Assembly (NCBI GenBank): GCA_045538555.1
Contig: JAZSRP010000043.1
Coordinates: 62,001-126,000 of the forward strand
Source: Coliplasma sp045538555
Lineage (GTDB): Bacteria > Bacillota > Clostridia > Oscillospirales > CAG-382
Direction of reading: 5' to 3'
Length of the DNA stretch: 64,000 bases
The notes under the pieces are model-generated. The model was not told the DNA's origin. It made no database searches and saw nothing but the letters and a program-made list of their open reading frames with translations. Position 1 is the first letter of the stretch; the number at the start of each line of letters is the position of its first letter. This document shows, piece by piece, positions 16,704 through 24,824 of this stretch. The translations under genes and the position numbers were made by a program.

Positions 16704-18032
16704 ATGTCTGACAGGAATCAAAACAACAAAAAAACAGATTTTCGGGTTGTTGCCATATTTGGTATCTGCATAGCGGCTTTTATGCTTTTTTTGAGCATTG
16801 ATCTCATCAGAGGGATATTTTCTTGGATCGGCAGTGTATTGAGCCCTGCCTTTCTTGGTATTGCGATGGCATTTGTCATCAACCCGCTCTATTCTTGGCT
16901 CAACAAAAAGTTTCTGGCGCTGTTTACAAAAAGACGCACATCCACAAGAACGATCCGGCGCACGGCAAAAGCGCTTTCGGTCATACTGGCAGTTTTGTTA
17001 CTGTTATCCATCATCGTTTTGCTTTTGTTCCTCATTATACCTGAGTTTCTCAAGAGTTTAAAAATACTCATCGACCGCATCCCCGAGCTTGTTGAGGACG
17101 TATCGGTTTGGTTTGAGACTCAGAGAAGCTCCGACAGTGAGTTCCTCAACAATTTTGGAAACTATATCGACACTATTATCAATCGTTTTAACGAATGGCT
17201 GAACAACGAGCTCAGCGGTGCAATCGAGGGGATTCTTTCTTTTGCCACAAGCGGTGTAATCAGCGTTGTCGCTTTCCTGTTTGATTTTATCATCGCAACC
17301 GTAGTTTGTGTCTATGCCCTCATTGAAAAAAACAATTTTATCGCCCAGACAAAAAAGCTGATCCTCGCATTCTTTTCAAAAGAACGCGCAAACGATATTT
17401 TTGCCACAGCACGGTATGCCAACGAGGTTTTTGGAGAATTTGTTTCCGGAAAAATCATCACCTCTGCCATTGTGGGGGTCATAACATTTCTGTTTATGAC
17501 GGTCATGGGCATGCCCTATGCTTTGTTGTCAAGCGTTATACTGGGTATCACAAACATTATTCCATTTTTCGGACCTTTCATCGGCGGAGTTCCCACAGCA
17601 TTTATCGTTCTCATCACCGAGCCGCGGCAGGGCATCATATACGTCATATACATGATAGTTCTGCAACAGGTGGAGGGCAATATTATCGAGCCCGCCATCA
17701 TGGAGGACAAGACTGGCGTAAGCAAGTTTTGGGTAACGGTGGCATTGCTTTTCTTTGGAGGAATGTTTGGCGTGGGCGGAATGATTATTTCCGTGCCTCT
17801 GTTTGCCGTTTTGTTCTATATCATCAAAGAAATTGTCAACCGCAAATTGACTGCAAAAGGTTTTCCCACTGATGGCACAAAGTACATTTCCCTGGGATAC
17901 GTTGACTGTGATACAAACGAGTTTTTGGAGTCCAAAAGGGAAACTGATCAGGAAACGTTTAAAAAAATCAAGGCTCGTGTAAAGGAATTGCGCCAAAAAA
18001 GAAAAGAAAAAAAGCAAAAGAAAAAGAAATAA
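16704..18032 (+). CDS. AI-2E family transporter (PerM-like)
   Basis: A 442-residue membrane protein of the AI-2 exporter/PerM family. It has two N-terminal hydrophobic hairpins, a long amphipathic insertion (about 120-180), then the conserved block G-x-I-T-S-A-I-V-G-V and P-Y-A-L-L-x-S-V-x-L-G-x-T-N-I-I-P-F-F-G-P-F-I-G, and later Q-Q-V-E-G-N-I-I-E-P, all family hallmarks. The C-terminal 60 residues are strongly basic (K/R-rich) and cytoplasmic. Members have been linked to autoinducer export or to sodium/proton exchange; which applies here cannot be said. Monocistronic, with its own promoter and terminator. Confidence 0.93.
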   Translation: MSDRNQNNKKTDFRVVAIFGICIAAFMLFLSIDLIRGIFSWIGSVLSPAFLGIAMAFVINPLYSWLNKKFLALFTKRRTSTRTIRRTAKALSVILAVLLLLSIIVLLLFLIIPEFLKSLKILIDRIPELVEDVSVWFETQRSSDSEFLNNFGNYIDTIINRFNEWLNNELSGAIEGILSFATSGVISVVAFLFDFIIATVVCVYALIEKNNFIAQTKKLILAFFSKERANDIFATARYANEVFGEFVSGKIITSAIVGVITFLFMTVMGMPYALLSSVILGITNIIPFFGPFIGGVPTAFIVLITEPRQGIIYVIYMIVLQQVEGNIIEPAIMEDKTGVSKFWVTVALLFFGGMFGVGGMIISVPLFAVLFYIIKEIVNRKLTAKGFPTDGTKYISLGYVDCDTNEFLESKRETDQETFKKIKARVKELRQKRKEKKQKKKK

Positions 18033-18056
18033 CAAAAAAAGAAATAACAAAAAAAT

Positions 18057-18089
18057 TGACCGATGCTTTTGGCGTCGGTCATATTTTTT
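18057..18089 (+). terminator. Terminator of the AI-2E-type permease gene
   Basis: TGACCGATGC and GGCGTCGGTCA pair with a short T-rich loop and are followed by ATATTTTTT. It lies 24 bases after the stop codon. Confidence 0.9.
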
Positions 18090-18141
18090 CAAATTTTGCA
18101 TAGAATATCGTTATAAAAATGCATTTTTTGGGGTTGATAAT

Positions 18142-18570
18142 TTGGCTGATGGATTTTCTGTTTTGCTGCTGGGGTTTGAGAATCGGTTTTTAAAGAAGAT
18201 GCCGGCAGGAGAGTATGACATTTTTCCAAAACGTGAATTTTATGACCTGATCGCCGTTAGTGAAAAAGGAAATTTTGAGCCCTGTTTTGTTGCCGCAGAA
18301 ACTTTGCTTTGTCCCCAAAACTGCCATGTTTCCGACGGGCTCAAATGCTCTGTTTGCGTCACTTGCGGCATGAGCAGAATGAGCACGCTTTCTTTTTCGT
18401 CGGTGCGATATGACAGCGCAATGCTTTCGCTCAGCAGACGAATCGATACAAAATGGTTTTCTTTGATGCAGGGTGATTGCAACGTGATCTACAATCATGA
18501 TCTGACTTTGTACGAAAACCTTGTACTGCAAGGACTCAATATGATAAAAAAATGCATTGACTGCCAATAA
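18142..18570 (+). CDS. Hypothetical protein, cysteine-containing
   Basis: 142 residues, not recognised. No signal peptide or membrane helix is apparent. Six of its eight cysteines fall around positions 52-75 in the pattern C-x3-C-x7-C-x2-C-x2-C and before, which could bind metal, and a C-x2-C pair ends the protein. The apparent start is TTG with only a poor GGGG ribosome site, so the true start is uncertain. It lies between two terminators, with a possible TATAAA box just upstream, so it seems to be its own unit. Coding potential is supported by length between terminators and by the convergent hairpin just after the stop. Confidence 0.6.
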   Translation: MADGFSVLLLGFENRFLKKMPAGEYDIFPKREFYDLIAVSEKGNFEPCFVAAETLLCPQNCHVSDGLKCSVCVTCGMSRMSTLSFSSVRYDSAMLSLSRRIDTKWFSLMQGDCNVIYNHDLTLYENLVLQGLNMIKKCIDCQ

Positions 18571-18574
18571 GGAA

Positions 18575-18599
18575 GACCGGTATTTTGTAAATACCGGTC
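18575..18599. terminator. Convergent terminator between the hypothetical gene and glyA
   Basis: A perfect 10-bp stem GACCGGTATT / AATACCGGTC with a 5-base loop in the 36-base gap between two converging stops. The T tracts on both sides are short, so efficiency may be moderate. Confidence 0.85.
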
Positions 18600-18606
18600 C
18601 GTTGTT

Positions 18607-19845
18607 TTATTCGTATATGGGATGAGCAGAGCAGAGCTTGTCAACCTCGGAAATGATATAATCCTTGCTGTTTTCAAAATCGGTTGCAGTGAGCTTGATG
18701 AGCTTTGCAATGGTGACCATATCGTTTTCTTTGAAGCCACGGGAAGTGACAGCGGGTGTACCAACGCGGATTCCGCTGGTGATCGTGGGCTTTTGAGGAT
18801 CGTTGGGGATGGCGTTTTTGTTGACAGTGATGTGAACCTCGTCAAGATTGTGCTCCAGTTCTTTGCCTGTTACACCCATGCTGCGCAGATCAATCAAAAT
18901 GAGGTGATTGTCGGTACCGCCTGAAACAAGGTCAAATCCCTCATCAATCAGTGCTTTTTCAAGCGCTTTTGCATTTTTTGCAATCTGCTGCTGATATGCT
19001 TTGAAATCATCAGAAAGCGCTTCGCCAAAAGCAACGGCTTTTGCGGCGATAATATGCTCAAGAGGGCCTCCCTGTGTACCGGGGAAGATAGCTTTGTCGA
19101 TCTGCTTTGCATACTGTTCCTTGCAGAGAATGAGACCACCTCTTGGGCCGCGCAGCGTTTTGTGAGTAGTGGTAGTCACAACGTCGGCGTAGGGAACAGG
19201 ACTGGGGTGCACTCCCGCGGCAACAAGACCTGCAATATGAGCCATATCAACCATCATAATTGCACCAACCTTGTCACAAATCTCACGGCAACGTGCAAAA
19301 TCAATCACTCTGGGGTAAGCGCTTGCACCGATAACTACAAGTTTGGGCTTGTTTTCTATCGCAAGACGCTCCATCTCATCATAATTGATAAGGTGTGTTT
19401 CAGAATCAACACCATATGAAACAACGTTGAAATATTTTCCGGAAATGTTTACGGGAGAACCGTGGGAAAGATGGCCGCCATGTGCAAGATTCATGCCCAA
19501 AACGGTATCACCCGGCTGAAGAAAAGCAAAGAAAACAGCAAGATTTGCGCTTGCACCACAGTGCGGCTGAACGTTTGCATGTTCTGCACCAAAGAGCTTT
19601 TTGGCACGCTCAATGGCAATGAGCTCAACTTTGTCAACCTCTTCGCACCCGCCATAATATCTGTGAGCGGGGTAGCCCTCAGCGTATTTGTTTGTCAAAA
19701 CGGTACCTGCAGCAGCAAGAACACCTTCACTGACGATGTTTTCGCTGGCAATAAGCTCTATGTTTCTTTTTTGTCTTTTGAGCTCGGATTCAACAGCAGT
19801 TGCAACCTCGGGATCCACTTTGTACAGAAACTCAATGTTCTTCAT
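18607..19845 (-). CDS. glyA: Serine hydroxymethyltransferase
   Basis: A 412-residue PLP enzyme that interconverts serine and glycine and feeds one-carbon units into tetrahydrofolate. Motifs: I-E-L-I-A-S-E-N near the N-terminus, K-Y-A-E-G-Y-P-x-x-R-Y-Y-G-G-C, and the PLP-lysine segment V-V-T-T-T-T-H-K-T-L-R-G-P-R-G-G. Length is standard. AAGGAG lies 6 bases before the ATG, and a TTGAAA-N17-TATCCT promoter lies upstream. Single-gene unit; no glycine or THF riboswitch was recognisable in the short leader. Works with thyA and folA (34.5-35.9 kb) in folate metabolism. Confidence 0.98.
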   Translation of the reverse strand: MKNIEFLYKVDPEVATAVESELKRQKRNIELIASENIVSEGVLAAAGTVLTNKYAEGYPAHRYYGGCEEVDKVELIAIERAKKLFGAEHANVQPHCGASANLAVFFAFLQPGDTVLGMNLAHGGHLSHGSPVNISGKYFNVVSYGVDSETHLINYDEMERLAIENKPKLVVIGASAYPRVIDFARCREICDKVGAIMMVDMAHIAGLVAAGVHPSPVPYADVVTTTTHKTLRGPRGGLILCKEQYAKQIDKAIFPGTQGGPLEHIIAAKAVAFGEALSDDFKAYQQQIAKNAKALEKALIDEGFDLVSGGTDNHLILIDLRSMGVTGKELEHNLDEVHITVNKNAIPNDPQKPTITSGIRVGTPAVTSRGFKENDMVTIAKLIKLTATDFENSKDYIISEVDKLCSAHPIYE

Positions 19846-19886
19846 ACCTACTCCTTATAATATAAACATTAAACTTTAACAATTTT

Positions 19887-19915
19887 AGGATACCATAGTT
19901 ACAGTTGATTTTCAA
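19887..19915 (-). promoter_or_regulatory. Probable glyA promoter
   Basis: On the minus strand, TTGAAA, 17 bases, TATCCT, about 40 bases before the glyA start. The -10 box matches four of six consensus bases. Confidence 0.6.
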
Positions 19916-19954
19916 GAAAAATCGCATACAATAAAAATTTTTGTCATTTTGCGC

Positions 19955-19987
19955 AAAAAAAGACCGCCCAATACATCACGGGCGGTC
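19955..19987 (-). terminator. Terminator of the solute-binding protein gene
   Basis: On the minus strand, GACCGCCC / GGGCGGTC form a perfect 8-bp stem with a 10-base loop, followed by six T. Confidence 0.93.
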
Positions 19988-20010
19988 AAAGTGACAAAGA
20001 TATTCAGTAA

Positions 20011-21537
20011 TCAGTCTTCTTTGTAAAACTCTTCAAGAGTCGAATCAAGAGCGTTCTGAATCACATCCTCGATAGACTGGTAGGTAGAAGCAAATGTCTG
20101 CTGTCCGCTGAAAGCAACCGTGTTCATGAAAGAACCGATGCTGTTTGTATCATAGACGCTGGTACCGCCCCAGTTGAATACTACGCCAAGGTCATATACA
20201 CGGCTGTCAAAGATGAGATTGAGCATTTCTTCGCTCTCATCGTCTTTGATATTGCGGCCCTTCATAATAACATCATAGTAAGCATACTTGGTGGTATCGG
20301 TAGATGCCTCACAAAGTGCCTGAGCAATGATGGACGCCTTCTCGGGCTCTGCGTTGGAAGAGGGAATAGCTACGCAGGTAGCATACAGTGTAGATACAAA
20401 GGAATAATAATCATCCTGCTGTGCGCTGAACTTGGGAATGGGCAGTACGCCGTAGTCGCAGTCATATTTGGAGCCGAGGTCAACAATATCGATGATGGAC
20501 ATTGCGCGGAACATTGTGCGGTTGTTTCCAACAGAATCGGTAGCTGCTTTCCAGTGACCGGAAACATCTCCGCCGGAGGTAGAGCTGATATAGAATCCGC
20601 TTGTGGTAGAGTCAATCTTGCCGGTGCAGTTTGAATCGTTTACAAGGTCAAAGATCTTGCTAAACACGGTAACCGAAGACTCAGAATCTACAGAAATAAA
20701 AGGAATATCATCAGCATCTTTGTCAGTGAGGCGCTCACCGCATCCGACAAACATGGATGTAACAAAGTTGGAGTTGACAAGGAATCCGTATGTATCGGTG
20801 TTTGACATTCCGGTAACGCCGTCAGAATCCTTGGTGACGTTCTTTGACATCTCACGGAGCTTGTCAATAGTCCAATCACCGCTTTCGACCAGATCGTAGG
20901 GATTTTCAAGACCATAGTTTGTGATCATAGTCTTGTTAAATACGATTGCGTGTGTGCAAGCAAAGGTCAAAAGGCTGATATCGCCCGTTACAAAGTAGTT
21001 TTTGTTGTTGATGGAGAGACCCTCGGTAGCATTTTTGTCCCAGCAGGGGTTGTCAAGATTGATATAGGGATAATCGTTGACAAGATAAAACATATCCTCA
21101 AGTGCAAGAGTAGCAGCATCGGGGATATAGGGCATGACCAGATCATACTCGTCTGTGAAGGACATACATGCCTCACGGATAAGTGCCATCATTTTTTGAT
21201 CGGCAGTAGAACGAATCTCTGCGATTTTTACGCCAAACCTTTCCTCAACAAGCTCGTTTCTTGTACGAATGTTGTCGTTGAGAACCTCGGGCGAAGTCTC
21301 CTGCTCCATGATCTCGCAGGATGTGTAGCCTGCATTGCTGCCTTCCTCACCGGGAACAAGAATGGTGAACTCCTCGCCGCCGTAGTTAACTTCGGGAAGC
21401 CCGCTGAAAAGCTCGTTGGTCTGAGTGCTTGAGCCGGTGGTAGATGAGGTATCTTCCTCGTCCTTGCATGCGGCAAAAGCTGTCAGTGACATGATGAGAA
21501 TCATGACCAACGAAATGATGCGAAGTGTAAGTTTCAT
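20011..21537 (-). CDS. Extracellular solute-binding lipoprotein (ABC type, family 1-like)
   Basis: A 508-residue lipoprotein: a hydrophobic signal ending in the lipobox L-T-A-F-A-A-C (Cys about 23), a short Ser/Thr linker, then a periplasmic-binding-protein fold with the F-T-I-L-V-P start strand and the R-N-E-L-V-E-E-R-F-G-V-K-I segment common in carbohydrate-binding family 1 proteins of Clostridia. No permease or ATPase gene is adjacent, so it is an orphan and probably works with a distant transporter. AGAGG seven bases before the chosen ATG decides it over the TTG two codons earlier. It has its own promoter and terminator. Ligand is probably an oligosaccharide, by family only. Confidence 0.85.
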   Translation of the reverse strand: MKLTLRIISLVMILIMSLTAFAACKDEEDTSSTTGSSTQTNELFSGLPEVNYGGEEFTILVPGEEGSNAGYTSCEIMEQETSPEVLNDNIRTRNELVEERFGVKIAEIRSTADQKMMALIREACMSFTDEYDLVMPYIPDAATLALEDMFYLVNDYPYINLDNPCWDKNATEGLSINNKNYFVTGDISLLTFACTHAIVFNKTMITNYGLENPYDLVESGDWTIDKLREMSKNVTKDSDGVTGMSNTDTYGFLVNSNFVTSMFVGCGERLTDKDADDIPFISVDSESSVTVFSKIFDLVNDSNCTGKIDSTTSGFYISSTSGGDVSGHWKAATDSVGNNRTMFRAMSIIDIVDLGSKYDCDYGVLPIPKFSAQQDDYYSFVSTLYATCVAIPSSNAEPEKASIIAQALCEASTDTTKYAYYDVIMKGRNIKDDESEEMLNLIFDSRVYDLGVVFNWGGTSVYDTNSIGSFMNTVAFSGQQTFASTYQSIEDVIQNALDSTLEEFYKED

Positions 21538-21597
21538 TTCCAAACCTCTTTTCGTTGATGGTGGGTGGTGTGCATAAGCACATAAAAATACTAATTA

Positions 21598-21625
21598 ATT
21601 ATACTGCAAAATGTGATTTTGTCAA
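21598..21625 (-). promoter_or_regulatory. Promoter of the solute-binding protein gene
   Basis: On the minus strand, TTGACA, 16 bases, TATAAT. Back to back with the phoH promoter 24 bases away. Confidence 0.82.
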
Positions 21626-21648
21626 GGCGTTTTTTATTATTCTTTTCT

Positions 21649-21677
21649 TTGACAAAAGAATTTGTGTATGTTATAAT
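21649..21677 (+). promoter_or_regulatory. Promoter of the phoH-ybeY-era-recO-mutS2 operon
   Basis: TTGACA, 17 bases, TATAAT: perfect consensus, 47 bases upstream of the phoH start. No terminator is seen before 27214, so five genes are likely cotranscribed. Confidence 0.9.
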
Positions 21678-21724
21678 AAATAATTGAAAAACAAGCAAGT
21701 AATTTTGTTAAAAGGAAATACCGT

Positions 21725-22729
21725 ATGTTTGAAAAATCTCTTGCAAATATGTCAATGGATTTTGTGCTCAAGCTCTTTGGAACGCTTGATACAAATATTG
21801 ACAATATCGAAAGCGCATTTTCTGTCACCATTTCAAGCCGTGACGGCGATATTCGTATTAGCGGAGAAAACGCAGAAAATGTAAACATGGCAGCTGCATG
21901 TATTCAGCAATTGGAACGTATCAGTGCCATGTCCGACACAATTGAAGAAAACAATGTGAATTACGTTATATCTATGGTGAAGGAAGAAAAACAGGAAGAG
22001 CTTTCTGCCATTTATGACGATTGTATCTGCCTCACTAACAAAGGAAAACCCATCAAAGCAAAAACCGTTGGTCAACAGCGATACGTAGATGAGATATCAA
22101 AAAATTCCATAATATTTGGAGTAGGCCCTGCCGGAACGGGAAAAACATTTCTTGCCGTCGCTATGGCAGTTACGGCACTCAAGAAAAAACAAGTCGCTCG
22201 TATCGTGCTCACCAGACCTGCTGTAGAGGCAGGAGAAAAACTGGGATTTCTTCCCGGTGACCTGCAAAGCAAAATAGACCCGTATCTCAGACCGCTGTAT
22301 GATGCTCTGGGCGAAATGCTCGGCAGCGAAAGCTTTGCAAAGTATACCGAAAAAGGCATTATTGAGATCGCACCGCTTGCGTACATGAGAGGAAGAACAC
22401 TTGATGATGCTTTTATCATTCTGGACGAGGCACAAAATACCACACCCGAACAAATGAAAATGTTTCTCACCCGTCTTGGCAACAATAGCAAAGCCATTGT
22501 CACCGGCGACGTTACGCAGATCGATTTGCCTTTTATCAAAAAAAGCGGTTTGATAGATGCTCTTGAAATTTTGGCTGACATCAAAGGAATCAGTATTTTC
22601 AAATTCACACACAAAGACGTGGTTCGGCATCCTCTTGTTCAAAAAATCATACTTGCATACGAAAAAAGGGCAATAAGCCAGCGAACTGAACCGAGCCAAA
22701 AAACTTATTTCCGCAGGAGCAAAAAATGA
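21725..22729 (+). CDS. phoH: PhoH-family ATPase (YbeZ type)
   Basis: A 334-residue cytosolic P-loop ATPase of the PhoH/YbeZ family, associated with RNA metabolism and YbeY function. It has an N-terminal KH-like domain (about 1-90), then Walker A G-P-A-G-T-G-K-T-F-L-A (about 140) and Walker B F-I-I-L-D-E-A-Q-N (about 235), with the conserved G-D-V-T-Q-I-D-L segment after it. The length fits. Its last four bases, ATGA, overlap the ybeY start, which indicates translational coupling. First gene of the operon. Confidence 0.95.
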   Translation: MFEKSLANMSMDFVLKLFGTLDTNIDNIESAFSVTISSRDGDIRISGENAENVNMAAACIQQLERISAMSDTIEENNVNYVISMVKEEKQEELSAIYDDCICLTNKGKPIKAKTVGQQRYVDEISKNSIIFGVGPAGTGKTFLAVAMAVTALKKKQVARIVLTRPAVEAGEKLGFLPGDLQSKIDPYLRPLYDALGEMLGSESFAKYTEKGIIEIAPLAYMRGRTLDDAFIILDEAQNTTPEQMKMFLTRLGNNSKAIVTGDVTQIDLPFIKKSGLIDALEILADIKGISIFKFTHKDVVRHPLVQKIILAYEKRAISQRTEPSQKTYFRRSKK

Positions 22730-23172
22730 TACGAATATATTTTGAAAAACTCACCGATGATATTCCGAGAATCTATGAGACGCTCATGAAGCGTGTTGTT
22801 AGAAAGATAGTGCACGAGATGTACCCCGAGCATCGGTTTGAAGTTAACATAACCATCTGTGATGATGCCTATATTCATCAGCTCAACAAAGAACACAGGG
22901 GGATTGACCGTCCTACAGACGTGCTTTCGTTTCCTTTTTTTGATTTTGATTCACCCGACAGATACGTACTGCTTGGGGACATAATTATTTCACGAGACAC
23001 AGCGTACAGGCAGGCAGAAGAATACGGTCACTCTGCAAAAAGAGAATTTTGCTTCCTGGCTGCGCATTCTGCTCTGCATCTTCTTGGATATGACCATGAA
23101 AATGATGATGAAAGAGAAAAAATGGAATCAAAGCAAAAAGAAATACTTGACGATATGGGAATCAAGAGGTAG
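22726..23172 (+). CDS. ybeY: Endoribonuclease YbeY, rRNA maturation factor
   Basis: A 148-residue zinc-dependent single-strand endoribonuclease for 16S rRNA maturation and ribosome quality control. The metal site motif H-S-A-L-H-L-L-G-Y-D-H (H-x3-H-x5-H) is intact near residue 118, preceded by R-P-T-D-V-L-S-F-P and L-L-G-D-I-I-I. Overlaps phoH by ATGA and is followed by era after two bases, the usual Firmicute order, although the dgkA/cdd genes often found between are missing here. Confidence 0.97.
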   Translation: MIRIYFEKLTDDIPRIYETLMKRVVRKIVHEMYPEHRFEVNITICDDAYIHQLNKEHRGIDRPTDVLSFPFFDFDSPDRYVLLGDIIISRDTAYRQAEEYGHSAKREFCFLAAHSALHLLGYDHENDDEREKMESKQKEILDDMGIKR

Positions 23173-23174
23173 AT

Positions 23175-24062
23175 ATGACAAAAACAGCTTTTATTATGAT
23201 TGCAGGAAAGCCAAATGCGGGGAAAAGTACTCTTTTAAACGCTATACTTGGCGAAAAAGTTGCAATTGTGTCCCGAAAACCCCAGACGACCCGAAACCGC
23301 ATAACCGGAGTTTTGACCGAAGGTGAAAACCAATACGTATTCACCGACACACCGGGACTGCACAAACCCCGCACTCTTCTGGGAGAATATATGATGAAAG
23401 CGGCAGGAAACGTTGCAAACGACTCCGACATTATCCTTTTTGTTGCCGAGGCCTGCACCGAGCTCAACGTGGCCGAGAAAAAGGCACTGGAAAGATACTT
23501 TGCATCAAAGCTCACCGTTATACTTCTTCTGAACAAGATCGACTGTGCAGACAAATCAAAGCTTGCCGCACAGATAGGCGAACTATCAGAGAAATATGAT
23601 TTTCATGCAATAATTCCAATCTCTGCCATGACAGGAGACGGTGTTGACATAATCAAGAAGGAGCTGGAACCGCTTCTTGTTGAAAGCGTCCACTTTTTCC
23701 CCGACGATTATATTACGGATCAACCGGAAAGAAAAATTTTCGGAGAGATAATCCGGGAAAAAGCGCTCAGACTTCTTGACGACGAGATACCTCACGGAAT
23801 TGCTGTTTCCGTAGAGTCATTCAAAGAGTCAAAAGGCATCCTTTCAGTGCGTGCAGAGATATACTGCGAGCGTGAATCTCACAAGCGCATCATTATTGGC
23901 AAAAATGGTTCGATGCTGAAAAAGATCGGAAGCTATGCACGAGAGGACGCCGAACAGATCTTTGGCACAAAGGTATTTCTTGACCTTTGGGTAAAAGTAA
24001 AAGACAACTGGCGAGACAGACCCTCTTTGTTGTCGGATTTTGGTTACAAAGACGAGGAGTAG
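23175..24062 (+). CDS. era: GTPase Era
   Basis: A 295-residue GTPase that binds the 3' end of 16S rRNA in 30S assembly. The G domain shows G-K-P-N-A-G-K-S-T (G1), the T-T-R-N-R-I-T-G switch, D-T-P-G (G3), and N-K-I-D (G4) in order. The C-terminal KH domain shows I-I-G-K-N-G-S-M-L-K-K-I-G and ends L-W-V-K-V-K-D-N-W-R-D, typical for Era. Full length. Starts two bases after ybeY. Confidence 0.98.
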   Translation: MTKTAFIMIAGKPNAGKSTLLNAILGEKVAIVSRKPQTTRNRITGVLTEGENQYVFTDTPGLHKPRTLLGEYMMKAAGNVANDSDIILFVAEACTELNVAEKKALERYFASKLTVILLLNKIDCADKSKLAAQIGELSEKYDFHAIIPISAMTGDGVDIIKKELEPLLVESVHFFPDDYITDQPERKIFGEIIREKALRLLDDEIPHGIAVSVESFKESKGILSVRAEIYCERESHKRIIIGKNGSMLKKIGSYAREDAEQIFGTKVFLDLWVKVKDNWRDRPSLLSDFGYKDEE

Positions 24063-24065
24063 CTC

Positions 24066-24809
24066 ATGCATCACAAAATCAGAGGATTGGTCATCAAAGA
24101 GCAGGAAAAGGGAGAGAACGGAAAGCTCCTTACGCTATTGACTGAAAAACAAGGAGTCATTTCCGTCAACGCAAAAGGAGTCCAAAAACTTTCTGCCGCT
24201 TACCTCAAATCAGCCCAGCTTTTTGCTCTGTCGGATATGCTTCTGTATGAAAAAAACGGTTTTTATACGTTGATGGAAGCAAATCTTGTAACCGATTTTT
24301 ACAAGTTGAGAGAAGATGTGGTTTCCTTTTCGCTGGCATGCTTTATATGCGAGGCGGCAAGCGCTTTTTCCGTTCCGGGCGAGAATGAATCAAGGGTATT
24401 GCGCCTTGTGCTCAATTCTCTGTATGCACTCGAGAAACAGCTATGTTCTTACCAAAAGCTCAAGATGTCTTTTGAAATTCGTTTGTGTGCAGAATGCGGC
24501 TTTTGTCTCGATGCGTCAGAATGTACATATTGCGGTGAGGATATCCTGAGCAACAGCTTTTTTGATTTTTCGGAGAATGCTATAGTCTGCGCAGAGTGCG
24601 CCGCCGCATCGGGAAACAAAAACATACAGCTTACCCATGGGTGCATTTTTGCCATAAGGCATCTGGTATCCTGTGAGCAGAACAGATTTTTATCCTATAC
24701 ACTGAGTGACCACGAGATATCGTTGCTGTCTCAATGCTCCGAGCATCTGTTGCTCTCATGTGCCGAAAGGCAGTTTAATTCGCTCAAGGTCCTCAAATCG
24801 ATGATGTAA
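24066..24809 (+). CDS. recO: DNA repair protein RecO
   Basis: A 247-residue recombination mediator that works with RecF/RecR to load RecA and anneal strands. An N-terminal OB fold (I-R-G-L-V-I-K-E-Q-E-K-G-E-N-G-K-L-L-T-L-L-T) is followed by a helical domain with a zinc motif C-x2-C-x2-C...C-x2-C (about 138-155) and a second C-x2-C near 180. It starts three bases after era. The sequence diverges from model RecO outside these parts, but position and motifs agree. Confidence 0.93.
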   Translation: MHHKIRGLVIKEQEKGENGKLLTLLTEKQGVISVNAKGVQKLSAAYLKSAQLFALSDMLLYEKNGFYTLMEANLVTDFYKLREDVVSFSLACFICEAASAFSVPGENESRVLRLVLNSLYALEKQLCSYQKLKMSFEIRLCAECGFCLDASECTYCGEDILSNSFFDFSENAIVCAECAAASGNKNIQLTHGCIFAIRHLVSCEQNRFLSYTLSDHEISLLSQCSEHLLLSCAERQFNSLKVLKSMM

Positions 24810-24824
24810 GTAAAGGTATTATTG

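Noticed and set aside
19846..19960. Glycine or THF riboswitch before glyA
   Set aside because: The leader after the probable promoter is only about 35-40 bases, too short for either aptamer.
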